A stretch of 64,000 nt of DNA from Avena insularis (taxonomy: Eukaryota > Streptophyta > Magnoliopsida > Poales > Poaceae), in assembly GCA_023614405.1 (NCBI GenBank), contig CM042697.1, positions 307,986,323 to 308,050,322 on the forward strand. Reading direction: 5' to 3'. Position numbers and translations under genes: made by a program. Under the pieces are notes generated by a model that saw only the letters and a list, made by a program, of their open reading frames with translations, was not told where the DNA came from and did not search any database. Shown one piece after another: positions 1 through 10,780 of this stretch. How positions within the stretch are numbered: position 1 is the first letter of the stretch; each line of letters starts with the position of its first letter.

Positions 1-629
1 ATTGTGCACTTGCCATTGGAAAGTGAGAGTGTGAGGGAAAATACAAAAGTTAACATAGTAGCATAGAAAGGGAGAAAAAGAAAAAAGAATAAAAAAAGAA
101 TAAAAATAGAAAGATACATAGTCTCCCAATACAAAGAGAGTATCAAGCTTGTAAGCAAAAGAGAGAGGAAAAAGCGCGCCAAGGCAAGTGCACAAATCCG
201 TTGCTTACCCTCTTTTGGCCAACGAGTTGTGGTCTCTCCTTGAGTTGGCACGACAACCGAGCGTAGTCTTCGTTAGGCCCTTTTGTGCTCACTTCCATAG
301 TCGTGCTAACCCCATTTTTCTCCACGCGCGTGTGTAGTCGTAGGTTCTCGTCACCTTTTGAGTTGACCATTCCCTTTTGACTTGAGTATTGTTGGTCTTC
401 TCCACTTTTGAATATCCTTTTCATTTGGTTGGTTCTTTGGCTTTCCACCCTCCTTTCCACCAAAATCTTTTGAGAGTGTAGTTCCTTGTGTGTGAGTCTC
501 TTTGCGATTTCACTTTGCAAGCTTTTAGCTCTCTTGTGTGGCAATTGGTTTGATACAATCTCCAAGGTGAGGTAAAAGGCTAACTCTCCACGTTTCTCCT
601 CCATATACAACCCTTGTCGGCTTTGCATC
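1..629 (+). other. untranslated leader of the CRM/Reina-like element
   Basis: This stretch lies upstream of the gag start at 630 and has no credible coding frame of its own; open frames on the - strand here look fortuitous. Bases 60-115 are A-rich with GAAAAA and AATAAAAA runs. The sequence does not match the 3' LTR near 23601-24151, so it is leader between the primer-binding site (outside the window) and gag. Confidence 0.5.
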
Positions 630-2260
630 ATGGACAGGAATGGCGAGTCGTCCCAACCACCACCACCTCCAGAGGACGACACACAATACATGACAAGATG
701 GGATCATTGGAAGGTTCGAGGAGAATTCAACTACCATTGTGAAGCCCTTGAGCGGTGCCAAGACGAACAATTCAGCGAAGCCCGAGTGGAATTCAAGAAC
801 ATCGACAACCGCTTCGAAGAAGTCCAAGGACAAATGCATGCCATGCAACACAACCTCGGCCATCAAAATGAAGCTCTTGGTCGCGCCCTCGCCGCAACGG
901 ACGAGAAGCTTCAACGCCTCATTGATGGGTTAGCAAGGCCACGATCGCGCGACTCAAGCTCGTCACGGCACTCCTCAAGTGAATCAAGCGCACCTCGCCG
1001 TCACGCTTCAAGGCACCAAGATGGACCCGTCCTTCACTCCATGAGCTCTTCGCAAGCGGTACCATCTCCGCGACACGCTGCAACGTCAAGCTATGATGGT
1101 GACCTCTCCGCAAGACCTCCAAGACATGAAGCGAACTGTCCACAACCAAGGGCACTCATGATTCAACAAGAGCAACCTCACGTGGACCATCAAGCCCATC
1201 GCCAACGACATGTCCCTTCAACAACAAGTGAAGCATCCGAAGTGGACGAACAAGGTCGCCGTCGGCGTGAAGCACTTGAAGATCCACCAAGGCGTCATCA
1301 TCGACATGAACGTCAACGTCGACAACATGATCACCATGACGAGCCTCCTCCATATCGAGAAGAAAGGGAGCATCCCATTGCGCATACGGCTCGACGTCCC
1401 CCTCGCCACATGGTGCAAGACAATTTTCATCGTCATTAACCTCGACAAGAACAAGAGCAAGCTCCTCAAGCTCGTCGTGAGGACCAACAACCTCCTCCTC
1501 GTCCTCAACCGCGCCAACAACACGAGCAAGCTCCCCAAGCTCATCATCAAAATCAAGTTCCACCACCAAACGCAGCACCGCAACAACCTCAAGGGCAACA
1601 CAACCATCACCAAGCAAGACATGAGAGCTCGGATGATGATGATGGCCGCCACAATCATGGCAACCGCCGCCACCGGAACTGCAATGAATAAGAAACTTTC
1701 GGCAAGCTCAAATTCACCATGCCCAAGTTCACCGGTTCCAATGAACCAGAAGAATATATCTCGTGGGAACTCAAGGTTGACAATATCTTCCGCATGCACA
1801 ACTATAGCAATGAGAGGATGATGGCCATGGCATCCCTCGAGTTTGATGAGTATGCCAACCTTTGGTGGGAACAAGTCCAACTCGCTCGTGAAGCAAAAGA
1901 AGAGCCTCCAATCTCAACTTGGCAAGATATGAAGGCTCATATGAGATCCCGCTTTGTTCCTTCGCACTACACGCGTGACCTTTTCAACAAGCTCCAAACG
2001 CTTAGTCAAGGGACAAAGACCGTGGAAGAGTACTTCAAGCAAATGGAGCTCAACATGATCCGTGCCAACATTGAAGAGCGTGATGAACAAACAATGGCAC
2101 GTTTCCTCAATGGCTTGAACCATCCAATCAAGCGCATCACCGAGTTCCAAAAGTACAACAACATGGTTGAGCTTGTACACATAGCATAAAAATCCGAGCG
2201 TCAAGTGCAAGAGGACATCAAGTACAACAAGCCAAAGACGTACTTCACATACAAGCAAGC
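630..2260 (+). pseudogene. gag of CRM/Reina-like element, N-terminal and capsid part (three in-frame stops)
   Basis: One reading frame from the ATG at 630 holds the whole gag left half, broken only by in-frame TAA codons at 1437-1439, 1689-1691 and 2187-2189. The N-terminus starts MDRNGESSQPPPPP and has a predicted helical stretch (residues 30-90). A linker rich in Arg, His, Gln and Pro follows (about 100-350). The capsid-like domain begins at 1719 (MPKFTGSNEPEEYISWELKV) and contains the usual gag features LWWEQV, MKAHMRSRF and TVEEYFKQME. Gag forms the virus-like particle and packages element RNA. The frame stops at 2260, where the Retand-like insertion begins after ...YFTYKQ; the partner half resumes near 15307. 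The CAA- and CGA-type origin of the stops is inferred. Confidence 0.85.
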
Positions 2261-2683
2261 TGACATGGTTATACCCTACGGGTACGTAACTTCAGCATAC
2301 CTGGTCCAGCCCAAGGAAGGCCCATGGCAGATATACGCCGGCCCATGAAGATTTTCGGGTGGCCCAGGCCCATGACGCCTTCAGATCCTTGGAGAGCAAG
2401 ACTAGAGTTTGAATACAACTTGTAACCTAATCAGACAGACCTGAGACCTAGCCTCCTCATATATAAAGGCTAGGAGGGTCCAACGAGGAGGAAGACGATT
2501 ACACACGACATACACACCTCCACGCCAGATCGAATCTGCGCACCTTGTAATATTCGGTTCCGCCGTAATAAAAGAGCAGACAAGCAGGAGTAGGGTTTTC
2601 CCTCCAGGGGCCTGAACCTGGGTAAATCTCGTGTCCCCTGGTTGCTTGTCTGTTAACCGTGCCACGATCGCCAGCATCCCCAT
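2261..2683 (+). repeat. LTR copy 1 of Retand-like element (3' truncated)
   Basis: It starts TGACATGG and matches the other two LTRs to ...CAGCATCCCCAT, then runs directly into LTR copy 2. The last 26 bases of the full LTR (CTTCTCC...CATAACA) are missing. A short replacement at 2431-2440 differs from both other copies. TATA box near 2459-2466; AATAAA-type signal near 2565-2571. It shares several base variants with LTR3 against LTR2. Confidence 0.9.
2447..2474 (+). promoter_or_regulatory. TATA box inside an 8-bp inverted repeat in the LTR
   Basis: CCTAGCCT (2447-2454) and its exact reverse complement AGGCTAGG (2467-2474) flank ATATATAA, the likely core promoter of the element. The same arrangement is kept in LTR2 (2872-2899) and LTR3 (15039-15066). 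Confidence 0.55.
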
Positions 2684-3134
2684 TGACATGGTTATACCCT
2701 ACCGGTACGTAACTTCAGCATAACTGGTCCAGCCCAAGGAAAGCCCACGGCAGATATACGCCGGCCCATGAAGATTTTCGGGTGGCCCAGGCCCATGACG
2801 CCTTCGGATCCTTGGAGAGCAAGACTAGAGTTTGAATACAACTTGTAACCTAATCGTATTGGCACCTGAGACCTAGCCTCCTCATATATAAAGGCTAGGA
2901 GGGTCCAACGAGGAGGAAGACGATTACACAAGACATACACACCTCCACGCCAGATCAAATCTGCGCACCTTGTAATCTTCGGTTCCGCCGTAATAAAAGA
3001 GCAGACAAGCAGGAGTAGGGTTTTCCCTCCGGGGGCCTGAACCTGGGTAAATCTCGTGTCCCCTGGTTGCTTGTCTGTTAACCGTGCCACGATCTCCAGC
3101 ATCCCCATCTTCTCCAAAACCCAAGTCCATAACA
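2684..3134 (+). repeat. LTR copy 2 of Retand-like element (5' LTR next to gag)
   Basis: Full-length 451-bp copy, TGACATGG...CCATAACA, directly abutting LTR1 on the left. The first gag ATG (3135) begins at the base after the LTR end, so the expected primer-binding site is not recognisable here. TATA box at about 2884-2892, polyadenylation signal near 2991. Confidence 0.9.
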
Positions 3135-3845
3135 ATGGGAATTGGGGCTGCTGATTGTGCGGTCGTGACGGTTCCGACCCGATCGATCTACAACTCCGCG
3201 GCGACGGAGAATCACCTCCTCTTCGGCGCTTTCGACTTCACCGCCTACTCGCCGGATACCATGAAGGATTTCGAGCCCGTAGGCGACGGACTCGAAATTC
3301 TGTTCGGGAGCTTCTGCTTCCAGGTGGGACAAACTGGCACCCTCCGCCTCCCTGAGCGGGTGCCCGTGCCGCCAATCAGGCCCGCTTCGTGGGCTCCACA
3401 CCCCGTGCTACGCACGTCACCATCAACAGATGAGTTCTACATCAGCAGCAGCTGCAACTCCGATCTGTGCGATCCACCTTCGGAGGAAGGGACCTACGGT
3501 TCCGGATCCGAAAGCTGCGGCAGCAGCCAACCAATCTGCAGGCGCTATCTGTGCGCCGCAATCATCCAAACCGATGAGGAAACGCCTAACCCGCCGTCCA
3601 ACCCCAACCCGCAGGACACAAACAGCGAAAACGGGGACAACAGGGGCCACCTAATCCAACTTAGCAAAGAAGGATGGGCCGAAGCACGCCGCGCCGTCGC
3701 AGGCGAAATAGTCCTACCTCTGGACTCCCCACGTGATCTGCTGATGGCATACCACTACCTCCTCATCGAGGAGCACAAGAAGCAAGTCAAGATGCAGGAG
3801 ACGCTCGACAAACGCAAGAAAGCAGCCTCTGAGTCCAGTGCGTGA
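3135..3845 (+). CDS. first gag-region ORF of Retand-like element
   Basis: The ATG at 3135 directly follows LTR2; 236 codons remain open to the TGA at 3843. The N-terminal half contains NHLLFGAFDFTAYSPDTMKDFEP, the 5' gag-leader type of protein seen in Tat elements. A Pro/Ser/Asn-rich stretch follows, then a helical C-terminal end (LLMAYHYLLIEEHKKQVKMQETLDKRKKAASE), likely coiled coil. The frame is also open through the LTR end upstream, but the element's own ATG is the sensible start. It lies upstream of the capsid-like part at 4418. I cannot assign a biochemical role beyond gag-associated protein. Confidence 0.6.
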   Translation: MGIGAADCAVVTVPTRSIYNSAATENHLLFGAFDFTAYSPDTMKDFEPVGDGLEILFGSFCFQVGQTGTLRLPERVPVPPIRPASWAPHPVLRTSPSTDEFYISSSCNSDLCDPPSEEGTYGSGSESCGSSQPICRRYLCAAIIQTDEETPNPPSNPNPQDTNSENGDNRGHLIQLSKEGWAEARRAVAGEIVLPLDSPRDLLMAYHYLLIEEHKKQVKMQETLDKRKKAASESSA

Positions 3846-4849
3846 CGAGCTGCTGTCTCCACCATGAGACCCGGCTCTAGCATGAACGGAAACCAGGGAA
3901 ACAAGCACCACTCTTGGGTGGCAAACATGGACCCGAAGGAGCGGTGTGACGTGACCCGAACCCTCCACACATCGTTCATGGATATGGACGCCGACGGCAA
4001 CATCACTCTGAAGACGCCACAAGCTATGATCATGGCACCACTGCGTATCTCGCGGCTCACCCACCTCCGGAGGGGGACCCGAAAAGGGCCATGCATAGGT
4101 CCGCACTCACCGGACTAGGACTAATCGGAGCTGCGCTCCACGAAGACGCTCCTACGGAGCCGAAGAAGAAAGCTCCGGCCAGGCGCGACCGAAGCCCCAC
4201 TCCCTCATCCGAAGATGAAGAAGAACACGACCTTCCTCGAAGGAAGAAGAGCTCGTACCGCCATAAACACGACTACGACGCCAGAGACAAGCTTACACAG
4301 CGCAAGATCGACAAAGCATGCGCCAAATGCGCATGCTCGTCTGAATCTGAGATGGATGAAGACGAAGGAGAACTCTGCGGGGCTTGATGCTTTAGCAGAT
4401 CCGTCCGGCGAACACAGATGCCACGCAACTTCAAGCTTCCTTCGGATACTCCGAAATTCAACGGCACGCAAGATCCAAAGTCCTGGCTCAGTGACCATCT
4501 GTCATCCGTTAAGCTTCACGGAGGCAACAAAGAAACCGCCATGCAATGCCTTCAGCTGCAGCTGACAGGCGCGGCACGGGTCTGGCTCAGCAGCCTATCA
4601 TCAGGATCCATCCGAAGCTGGGAAGAGCTCGCTTATAGCTTCATCCGAAACTTCAAAGGCACCAGCAAGAGGCCCGCCTCAATCGAAGAGTTGCGAGCCT
4701 GCACTCAGAGAACGGGTGAATCTATTCGCTCGTACATACTACGCTGGTCTACAACCAAGAACTCCGCAAAGACACATCTCCAAAGAGCGGCCATCGACGC
4801 TTGTGGACGGCGTCAAACGCCTGAACTTCAAGGAAAAACTTGGGCGTAA
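3846..4849 (+). pseudogene. gag capsid part of Retand-like element (frameshifted)
   Basis: Gag continues after the first ORF but is split over frames. One piece (4091-4387) is acidic/basic low complexity with RRKKSSYRHKHDYD; another (4418-4849) is the capsid domain beginning MPRNFKLPSDTPKFNG, with DPKSWLSDHL, QLQLTGAARVWLSSL and RSWEELAYSFIRNFKGT. This is the standard gag retrotransposon domain of Tat and Athila elements. After about 4740 the sensible frame shifts and it ends at 4849. It would form the particle core if intact. Confidence 0.75.
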
Positions 4850-6230
4850 AGCCCAAGACACTCGACCAGCTCATGGAAATCGCCAGTTGGCAGACGGTGA
4901 AGATTGCATCCATGGCGCAATCAGATGAAGAGGACGACTACGGCCGCAGACGCGAACGCCGCAGCAAGAGGAGATCGCGTGTCTACGAAGACCGCGACGG
5001 ACCCGACATGGTCGCAGCCGGCTACGCCGACCGCCGTAACGACAACAGCCGCAACAGCGGAGGATACCGCAGTGGAAACTTCCGCGACAACGGACGACCA
5101 ACGCAGTCGTGGCAACGCCGCGACCGCGACAACGGACCCTCAGCATTCGACAAACTTTCGGGTCCATGCACCATCCACTTCTACATCGACAAACAAGATG
5201 GCAAAAAGAAAGCTAGCCACATGCTCAAGGACTGCCGCGAGTTCCAGAAACTCAGCGAAGGCATGATGCAGATGAGGCAACAAGCTCCAACTCCTGCGTT
5301 CGGAAACGCACCTGCGCCAGGTGAAATAGCACACGGAGCTCCTCCACCGTCGCCTATTGGAGGCCCACATCAACCAGTCGCACCAGCGCAAAACAACGCC
5401 GGGGTCGTCGCATACCCCCCACCAAAGGGAGCACTAAATATGATCCAGAAGGGACGCCCAACCAACAGGGTGCAGAAGAAAATTACCCGACAAATCAACA
5501 TGGCCGTGGCAACTCCACCTGCAATCCCTGAGTACCTCAGCGGATCGGAGTCCTGCATCACATTCACTCGCGCGGATCACCCTTGCCAGATCCCTCGCCC
5601 AGGTCATGCTGCCCTGGTGCTGGAGGCGCAGATCGGAGGCTTCGAGATGAGTCGCGTCTTCATGGATGGCGGCAGCGGCATCAACCTAATATTCGCAAGC
5701 ACTCTAGCAGCTATGCGGATCCCGCAATGCAGCCTGGAACAATCAGACACAACGTTCCACGGCATTGTCCCAGGGAAGGGCATCTTCCCCTGGGCAAAAT
5801 AGGGCTCGACGTCATCTTCGGAAAGCCGGACAACTTTCGGCAGGAGCGCCTAGAATTCGAAGTGGTGGACTGGCCGTCGCAATACCACGCCATCCTGGGA
5901 CGTGTAGCATTCGCAAGGTTCCTGGCCGTCCCACACTACACATACCTACTACTCAAGATGCCAGGACCAAGGGGCGTCATCACAGTCCATGGGAGCTTCA
6001 CCCGATCGGACCAATGCGACAGGGATTTCAACAAAATCTCCCAGTCTTTCGGCATGCAAGACGAGCTTGTAAAGCTCCGCGAAGCAACAAACAATGGGCT
6101 ACCCCCAGTCACCAAGCAGAACGCACCTGACATGTCTTTCGACTCTACCATCAACACCAAAAAAGTGCAGGTCCATCCAACGGATGCCTCCAAGACGGCG
6201 CTGATCGCCAACGACCTCAGCACCACATAG
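4840..6230 (+). pseudogene. gag C-terminus and aspartic protease of Retand-like element
   Basis: Frame 4840-5802 has an Arg-rich region (RRRERRSKRRSR), a Cys/His-bearing segment replacing a classical zinc knuckle (GPCTIHFYIDKQ ... SHMLKDCREFQ), a Pro-rich linker, and the protease active site VFMDGGSGINLIFA near 5660-5700. A frameshift near 5800 moves the protease C-terminal half (GKIGLDVIFGKP ... YHAILGRVAFARF) to the frame ending at 6230. The protease cuts the gag-pol polyprotein. D-G-G in place of D-T/S-G is normal for Tat elements. The stop and frameshift make it non-functional as one polypeptide. Confidence 0.85.
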
Positions 6231-7710
6231 GAAGGCGCGCTCGTCGAATTCCTCCGTGAGCGCTGGGAAATCTTCGCCTGGTGTCCTGCGGACATGCCAG
6301 GAGTTCCCAGGGAATTCGCCGAGCACGCACTTAATGTCTTCCCAGACACCAAGCCAGTCAAGCAGTCCATCCGAAGCTATCGGCAAGGAGATCAACAGAT
6401 TACTCGCAGCAGACTTCATCCGAGAAATCAAGGAAAGCGAGTGGCTGGCAAACACGGTGATGGTCCCGAAGAAGGACACGGACATCCTGCGGATGTGTGT
6501 GGACTTCACATCACTAAATAAACACTGCCCTAAAGACCACTTCCCTCTTCCTCGGATCGACCAGATCATCGATTCGACTGCAGGTTGTGAGAAACTCTCC
6601 TTCCTCGACGCCTACTCAGGCTATAACCAGATTCGACTCAAGGTCGAAGATCAAGAGAAAACGGCGTTCATCACACCGTTCGGAGTATACTGCTACAACA
6701 CAATGCCCTTCGGGCTAAAGAACGCGGGTGCCACGTACCAGCGATGCATGCAGGCCTGCCTCAAGGACCAGATCGGTCGCAACGTCCAAGTCTATGTCGA
6801 CGACATAGTCATCAAAACCAAGGAGGCAAGAACACTTATCGACGATCTCCGCGAGACGTTCGACAACCTCGACCGCTACAGGATCAAGCTCAATCCAGAA
6901 AAGTGCGCCTTCGGCGTCCCCTCGGGTCAGCTGCTCGGGTACTTCATCTCTCAACGAGGGATAGAAGCAAACCCGAAGAAAATCAAAGCTATCATGACAA
7001 TGGAGAAGCCGAAAAACCTCAAGGGCGTTCAGCAGCTCGCAGGGCGAGTAGCGGCACTAAGCAGGTTCATCAGCCGCATGGGCGAAAAGGCCCTACCATT
7101 TTACCAACTGCGCAAAGCAGACAAGTTCGAGTGGACACCAGAAGCCAACGACGCATTCGAAAACCTCAAGCGGCTCCTCTCCACCTCGCCAGTTTTGGTC
7201 ACGCCAAAAGAGCGCGAGCCCCTGTTGCTGTACATAGCAGCCACACACCAGGTGGTCAAGATAAGACTCGTGGTCGAACGACCCGAAGAAGGCAAGACCC
7301 ACGGGGTACAACGCCCAATTTACTACCTCAGCGAGGTTCTCACTCCAACAAAACAGCGGTACCCGCACTACCAGAAGCTGGCCTACGGCGTGTTCATGAC
7401 GGCTCGACGACTGAGCCACTACTTCCAGGAGCATCAGGTGATGGTCGTCAACGAGGCACCCCTAAACAGCATCCTGAATAACCCAGAGGCCACAGGACGC
7501 GTGGCCCTGTGGGGCATTGAACTATCACCCCTGGACATCATCTACGAGAAGCGACACGCAATCAAATCTCAAGTTCTTCCGGACTTTCTGGTGCACTGGA
7601 TGGAGCTGCAGCTGCCTGACACCCTGCATATGTCGCAGTCTGGACAATGCATTTTGACGGCTCCAAACGCGCCGAGGGGCAGGAGTCATACTGACCTCCC
7701 CGCAAGGTGA
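6231..7710 (+). pseudogene. reverse transcriptase and first RNase H of Retand-like element
   Basis: The long frame from 6256 has RT motifs in order: EINRLLAADFIREIKESEWLANTVMVPKK, MCVDFTSLNKHCPKDHFPLPRIDQ, FLDAYSGYNQI, TAFITPFGVYCYNTMPFGLKNAGATYQR and the catalytic YVDDIVIKTK near 6795-6825. The thumb and connection (LGYFISQRGIEANPKK) and an RNase H region (PIYYLSEVLTPTKQRYPHYQKLAYGV) follow. RT copies element RNA to DNA. The RT core is intact over about 480 codons, so decay here is slight. The frame ends at 7710 because of frameshifts around 7640-7690 at the start of the second RNase H. Confidence 0.9.
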
Positions 7711-9426
7711 CAAGATGAAGTACGTCCTTTGGATGAAATTCAGAGCCTCCAACAACGAGGCCGAATACGAAGCCCTCATCCATGGCATGAAGATGGCAAA
7801 AATATGCGGCGCAACGCGCCTGGTCATCTACGGTGACTCCAACCTTGTCGTACAGCAGGCGATGAATGAGTGCGACGCACACGCCGAAAACATGATCGCG
7901 TACCGCGCGCTATACAACGCACTCGAAGGAGAATTCGACGGCTGCGAACTTCGGCACGTTGGAAGAGAGAGCAACAAGGAGGCCGATAGACTCGCCAACA
8001 TCGGCTCCACTTGTGCAAAGGTACCACCAGGTGTGTTCCTCGAACAGATCTGCGTGCCATCCATCAAGCGGAAATTCCCCAAGGGATCACCCGAAGAAGC
8101 AGAACACTCGGGGGCTACGCTACCCGAAGTTCATGAAGGACCCAAAAAGTTGGACACCGAAGTTGCCATGGTCAACCTGATGCAGGTCATGGCAGTCGAA
8201 GAAACTTGGACACGTCCATACGTCCAGTTCCTGATAAACGGAGAATTGCCAGACAGCCCGACAGATGCCCGGCGCATATCCCGTCGGTCGAAAGCCTTCA
8301 CCATCATCAACGGCGAGCTGTATAAACGCAGCATTACAGGCGTACTACAACGATGCGTCACCATCCATGATGGCAAGGCCATACTCCAAGATATCCACGA
8401 GGGCATCTGCGGCCACCACGCAGGCAGTCGCTCCCTCGTCGCCAAAGCTCTGCGAGCAGGATTCTACTGGCCAACGGCCATGAGCGACGCGAAGGACATC
8501 GTCCGAAGATGCAACGGGTGCCAACGGTTCGCCGACAAACCGCACGCACCTGGGTCCGAACTTCGACCCATACCCATAGCCTGGCCTTTTGCCCAATGGG
8601 GCCTCGACATGATCGGCAAACTGCCAAAATCCTCGAAGGGAGGACACGTCTTCCTCCTAGTCGCGGTCGACAAATTCACCAAGTGGATCGAAGCCATGCC
8701 AGTCACCAACCAGAAGGGCAAAACCGCCGTCAAATTCTTCGAATCCATTGTCTACAGATTTGGCGTACCGCACAGCATCATCACCGACAACGGATCGAAC
8801 TTCATCTCAGAAGAATTCCAGGACTTCTGCGAAGGCCTCGGGATCAATATCACGTACGCCTCAGTGGCGCACCCGCAAACAAACAGGCAAGTGGAAAAGG
8901 CCAACGGCCTAATCGGCGCTGGCATCAAGAAACGCCTCATGAGCTCACTTGAGCACAAAGCTGGCAACTAGACGAAAGAGCTACCGTCTGTCCTGTGGAG
9001 CTTACGGACTACGCCAAACAGCTCCACCGGTTACACACCGTTCTTCATGGTGCACGGAGCTGAGACCGTGCTACCAGGCAATCGCCACCAGGCTCCACAG
9101 TCGTCACACAAAGCCGAATCCACGGCTGCACTCGAAGATGCCGTCGACACACTCGACGAAGCACGAGATATAGCAGCAGCTAGATCAGCGGTGTATCAGC
9201 AAAGCCTCCCAACTACCACAGCCGCCGGCTGCGCCAGTCCTTCGAAGGAGACCTCGTCTTGCGACTTAAGCAAAAGCGACCGAATAAACTCGAGTCGCCA
9301 TGGGAAGGACCCTATGCCATCACCGAGGTCATCCCAGGTGGCGCCTATCGCCTCAAGCATGTGGAGTCTGGAGTCGCATACTCCAACCCATGGAACATCT
9401 CGCACCTGCGACGATTCTACCCATAG
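7640..9426 (+). pseudogene. archaeal-type second RNase H and integrase of Retand-like element
   Basis: The second RNase H starts near 7640 (MHFDGSK in a shifted frame) and continues in the frame from 7715 with NEAEYEALIHGMKMA, YGDSNLVVQQ and ESNKEADRLANIG; this extra domain marks the Tat lineage. Integrase follows: zinc-binding IHEGICGHH ... CNGCQRF, then the DDE core with GLDMIGKL, IITDNGSNF and VEKANG. A TAG at 8969-8971 interrupts the frame and most likely replaces a Trp codon, because LPSVLWSLRTTPNSSTGYTPF continues in the same frame. A frameshift near 9205 leads to the C-terminal GPY-type domain (WEGPYAITEVIPGGAYRL), ending at the TAG at 9424-9426. Confidence 0.88.
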
Positions 9427-9770
9427 CAATGTACCCTTTTCTTTTTACTCTCAATAAGGCTTACAGCCAAGGCTACTCAGCCGAACCATGTACCTCCTCC
9501 ATTACGCTACAAATAAAGCTAAGTGTCTCGCCCCCAACCTTCGGTTGACTATTTTTCTGCAACTTTATTACATGCTATAAACGCACTCGGGGGCTCCCCC
9601 CACCTCACGATTTCATCGACTGAGGACAACACGTGTACACCTGAGTAGCTGACCACGTCAGGCTAACGAAAAGGACACGTACTAAATCAAAGCACTGCGT
9701 GCTCGCTAACAAGCGAACCTTTACAACAAAGGGGACATACACGCCCAGCCGCTCTGTTTATTTTCAGGTA
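9427..9770. other. non-coding spacer between pol and antisense gene
   Basis: No credible frame is seen. It contains CACTCGGGGGCTCCCCCC near 9585-9600, a purine-rich motif that recurs several times in this element and resembles its polypurine tract. Both genes (pol on +, antisense on -) converge on this spacer. Confidence 0.4.
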
Positions 9771-10580
9771 CTACCTATTCTGAAGAATAACCTGAGCACG
9801 CTGCTCAAACAAATCTACAATCTGTTCGGCATACTGCCTTACAGCCGCGTAATGCGGATGCATATTCCACTCGCCACCATCTGGTCGAGGAGGTGGCCCA
9901 GTCGCCACAGCAGCCAAATCTACATCAGGGCGATGCACCCTCACAAGAGACAAGGCAGCCTTCACCCCTGCGACGAGCTGCTGCCGCACCAGCTCCTTGA
10001 CATTGCTGGTACTCCGAAACTTCGCCAGAAGACCTGCAAGGGTCGTGACGCCATCAATGGAAACATGACGTGCGACCGAGGACAGCGATGTCTGCACCTG
10101 GCGGAGCACCCGCGAAACCTGGTAGACACGATCCTGCACCGTCGCCAGAACTATGGCGCGATCGCGATCCATCCAGAAGAAGCCGCCGGCTTCCATGTCC
10201 TGTTGAGTCAAGCAATTGACTCGAACAGCAATGCGCTCCTTTTCTTCCCTCGGAGCAAGATTCGCACCTGCGACAATAGCACAGAACAAGAGTAAGGCCA
10301 GCAGGCTCACCCGAAGGACTGAGCTACAGCCCGAAAGACGGATCAACTTACATTGCATCTGCTCGGACAGCCGACCCAGCTCCGCCATCAAATACTCCTC
10401 TCTGGCTGCACTACGATCTGCTTTGGACTTCCAAACATCAGCGCGACCGTGCAACCCAAGCACATCTCTCTCCAAGCTGCGCACGCGATCTCGAAGAAAC
10501 GCGAGCTGCGAGGAATCATCCAATGATGCTCGCAAGGGCCTTTCGGATGACGTGTCAACCGGGTCAGCACCCGAAGGAAC
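9771..10580 (-). CDS. antisense ORF 2 of Retand-like element (two exons)
   Basis: On the - strand two exons are likely: 10580-10352 and 10267-9771. The 84-nt intron between them has donor GTAAGTTGATCC and acceptor TTGTCGCAG. The first exon encodes a coiled-coil stretch (FLRDRVRSLERDVLGLHGRADVW ... LMAELGRLSEQMQ). The second begins ANLAPREEKERI and ends after LFEQRAQVILQNR. The frame is also open through the intron, so an unspliced product with a hydrophobic insert is possible. A splice acceptor (CTATAG) at 10586-10581 suggests joining to upstream exons. It resembles the C-terminal part of the Tat antisense proteins; I know of no biochemical function. Confidence 0.6.
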   Translation of the reverse strand, partial: VPSGADPVDTSSERPLRASLDDSSQLAFLRDRVRSLERDVLGLHGRADVWKSKADRSAAREEYLMAELGRLSEQMQCKLIRLSGCSSVLRVSLLALLLFCAIVAGANLAPREEKERIAVRVNCLTQQDMEAGGFFWMDRDRAIVLATVQDRVYQVSRVLRQVQTSLSSVARHVSIDGVTTLAGLLAKFRSTSNVKELVRQQLVAGVKAALSLVRVHRPDVDLAAVATGPPPRPDGGEWNMHPHYAAVRQYAEQIVDLFEQRAQVILQNR

Positions 10581-10780
10581 CTATAGCAGCAGAAAAAAGA
10601 AAGCACACAGACATTCAGCCAAGGGAAAAGCTCAACTCGGAGGAATTCATTAAAATAAGGCCACTGCGTGGCACAAGGATGGTGCTACAAAAGATATTTA
10701 CAGCAAAAGTAAACTACATACTACCCTACATCTCCTATGCCTAAGGCGTAGGACACCGAGTCACCTCAGAGCCAGACTGC

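Noticed and set aside
143..691. 182-codon minus-strand frame at the window start
   Set aside because: It overlaps the gag start and leader of the + strand element and has no recognisable motif.
6744..7481. 245-codon + frame overlapping RT
   Set aside because: It is a shadow of the RT-RNase H frame in another phase; rich in Arg, Pro and His as expected from GC-rich codons.
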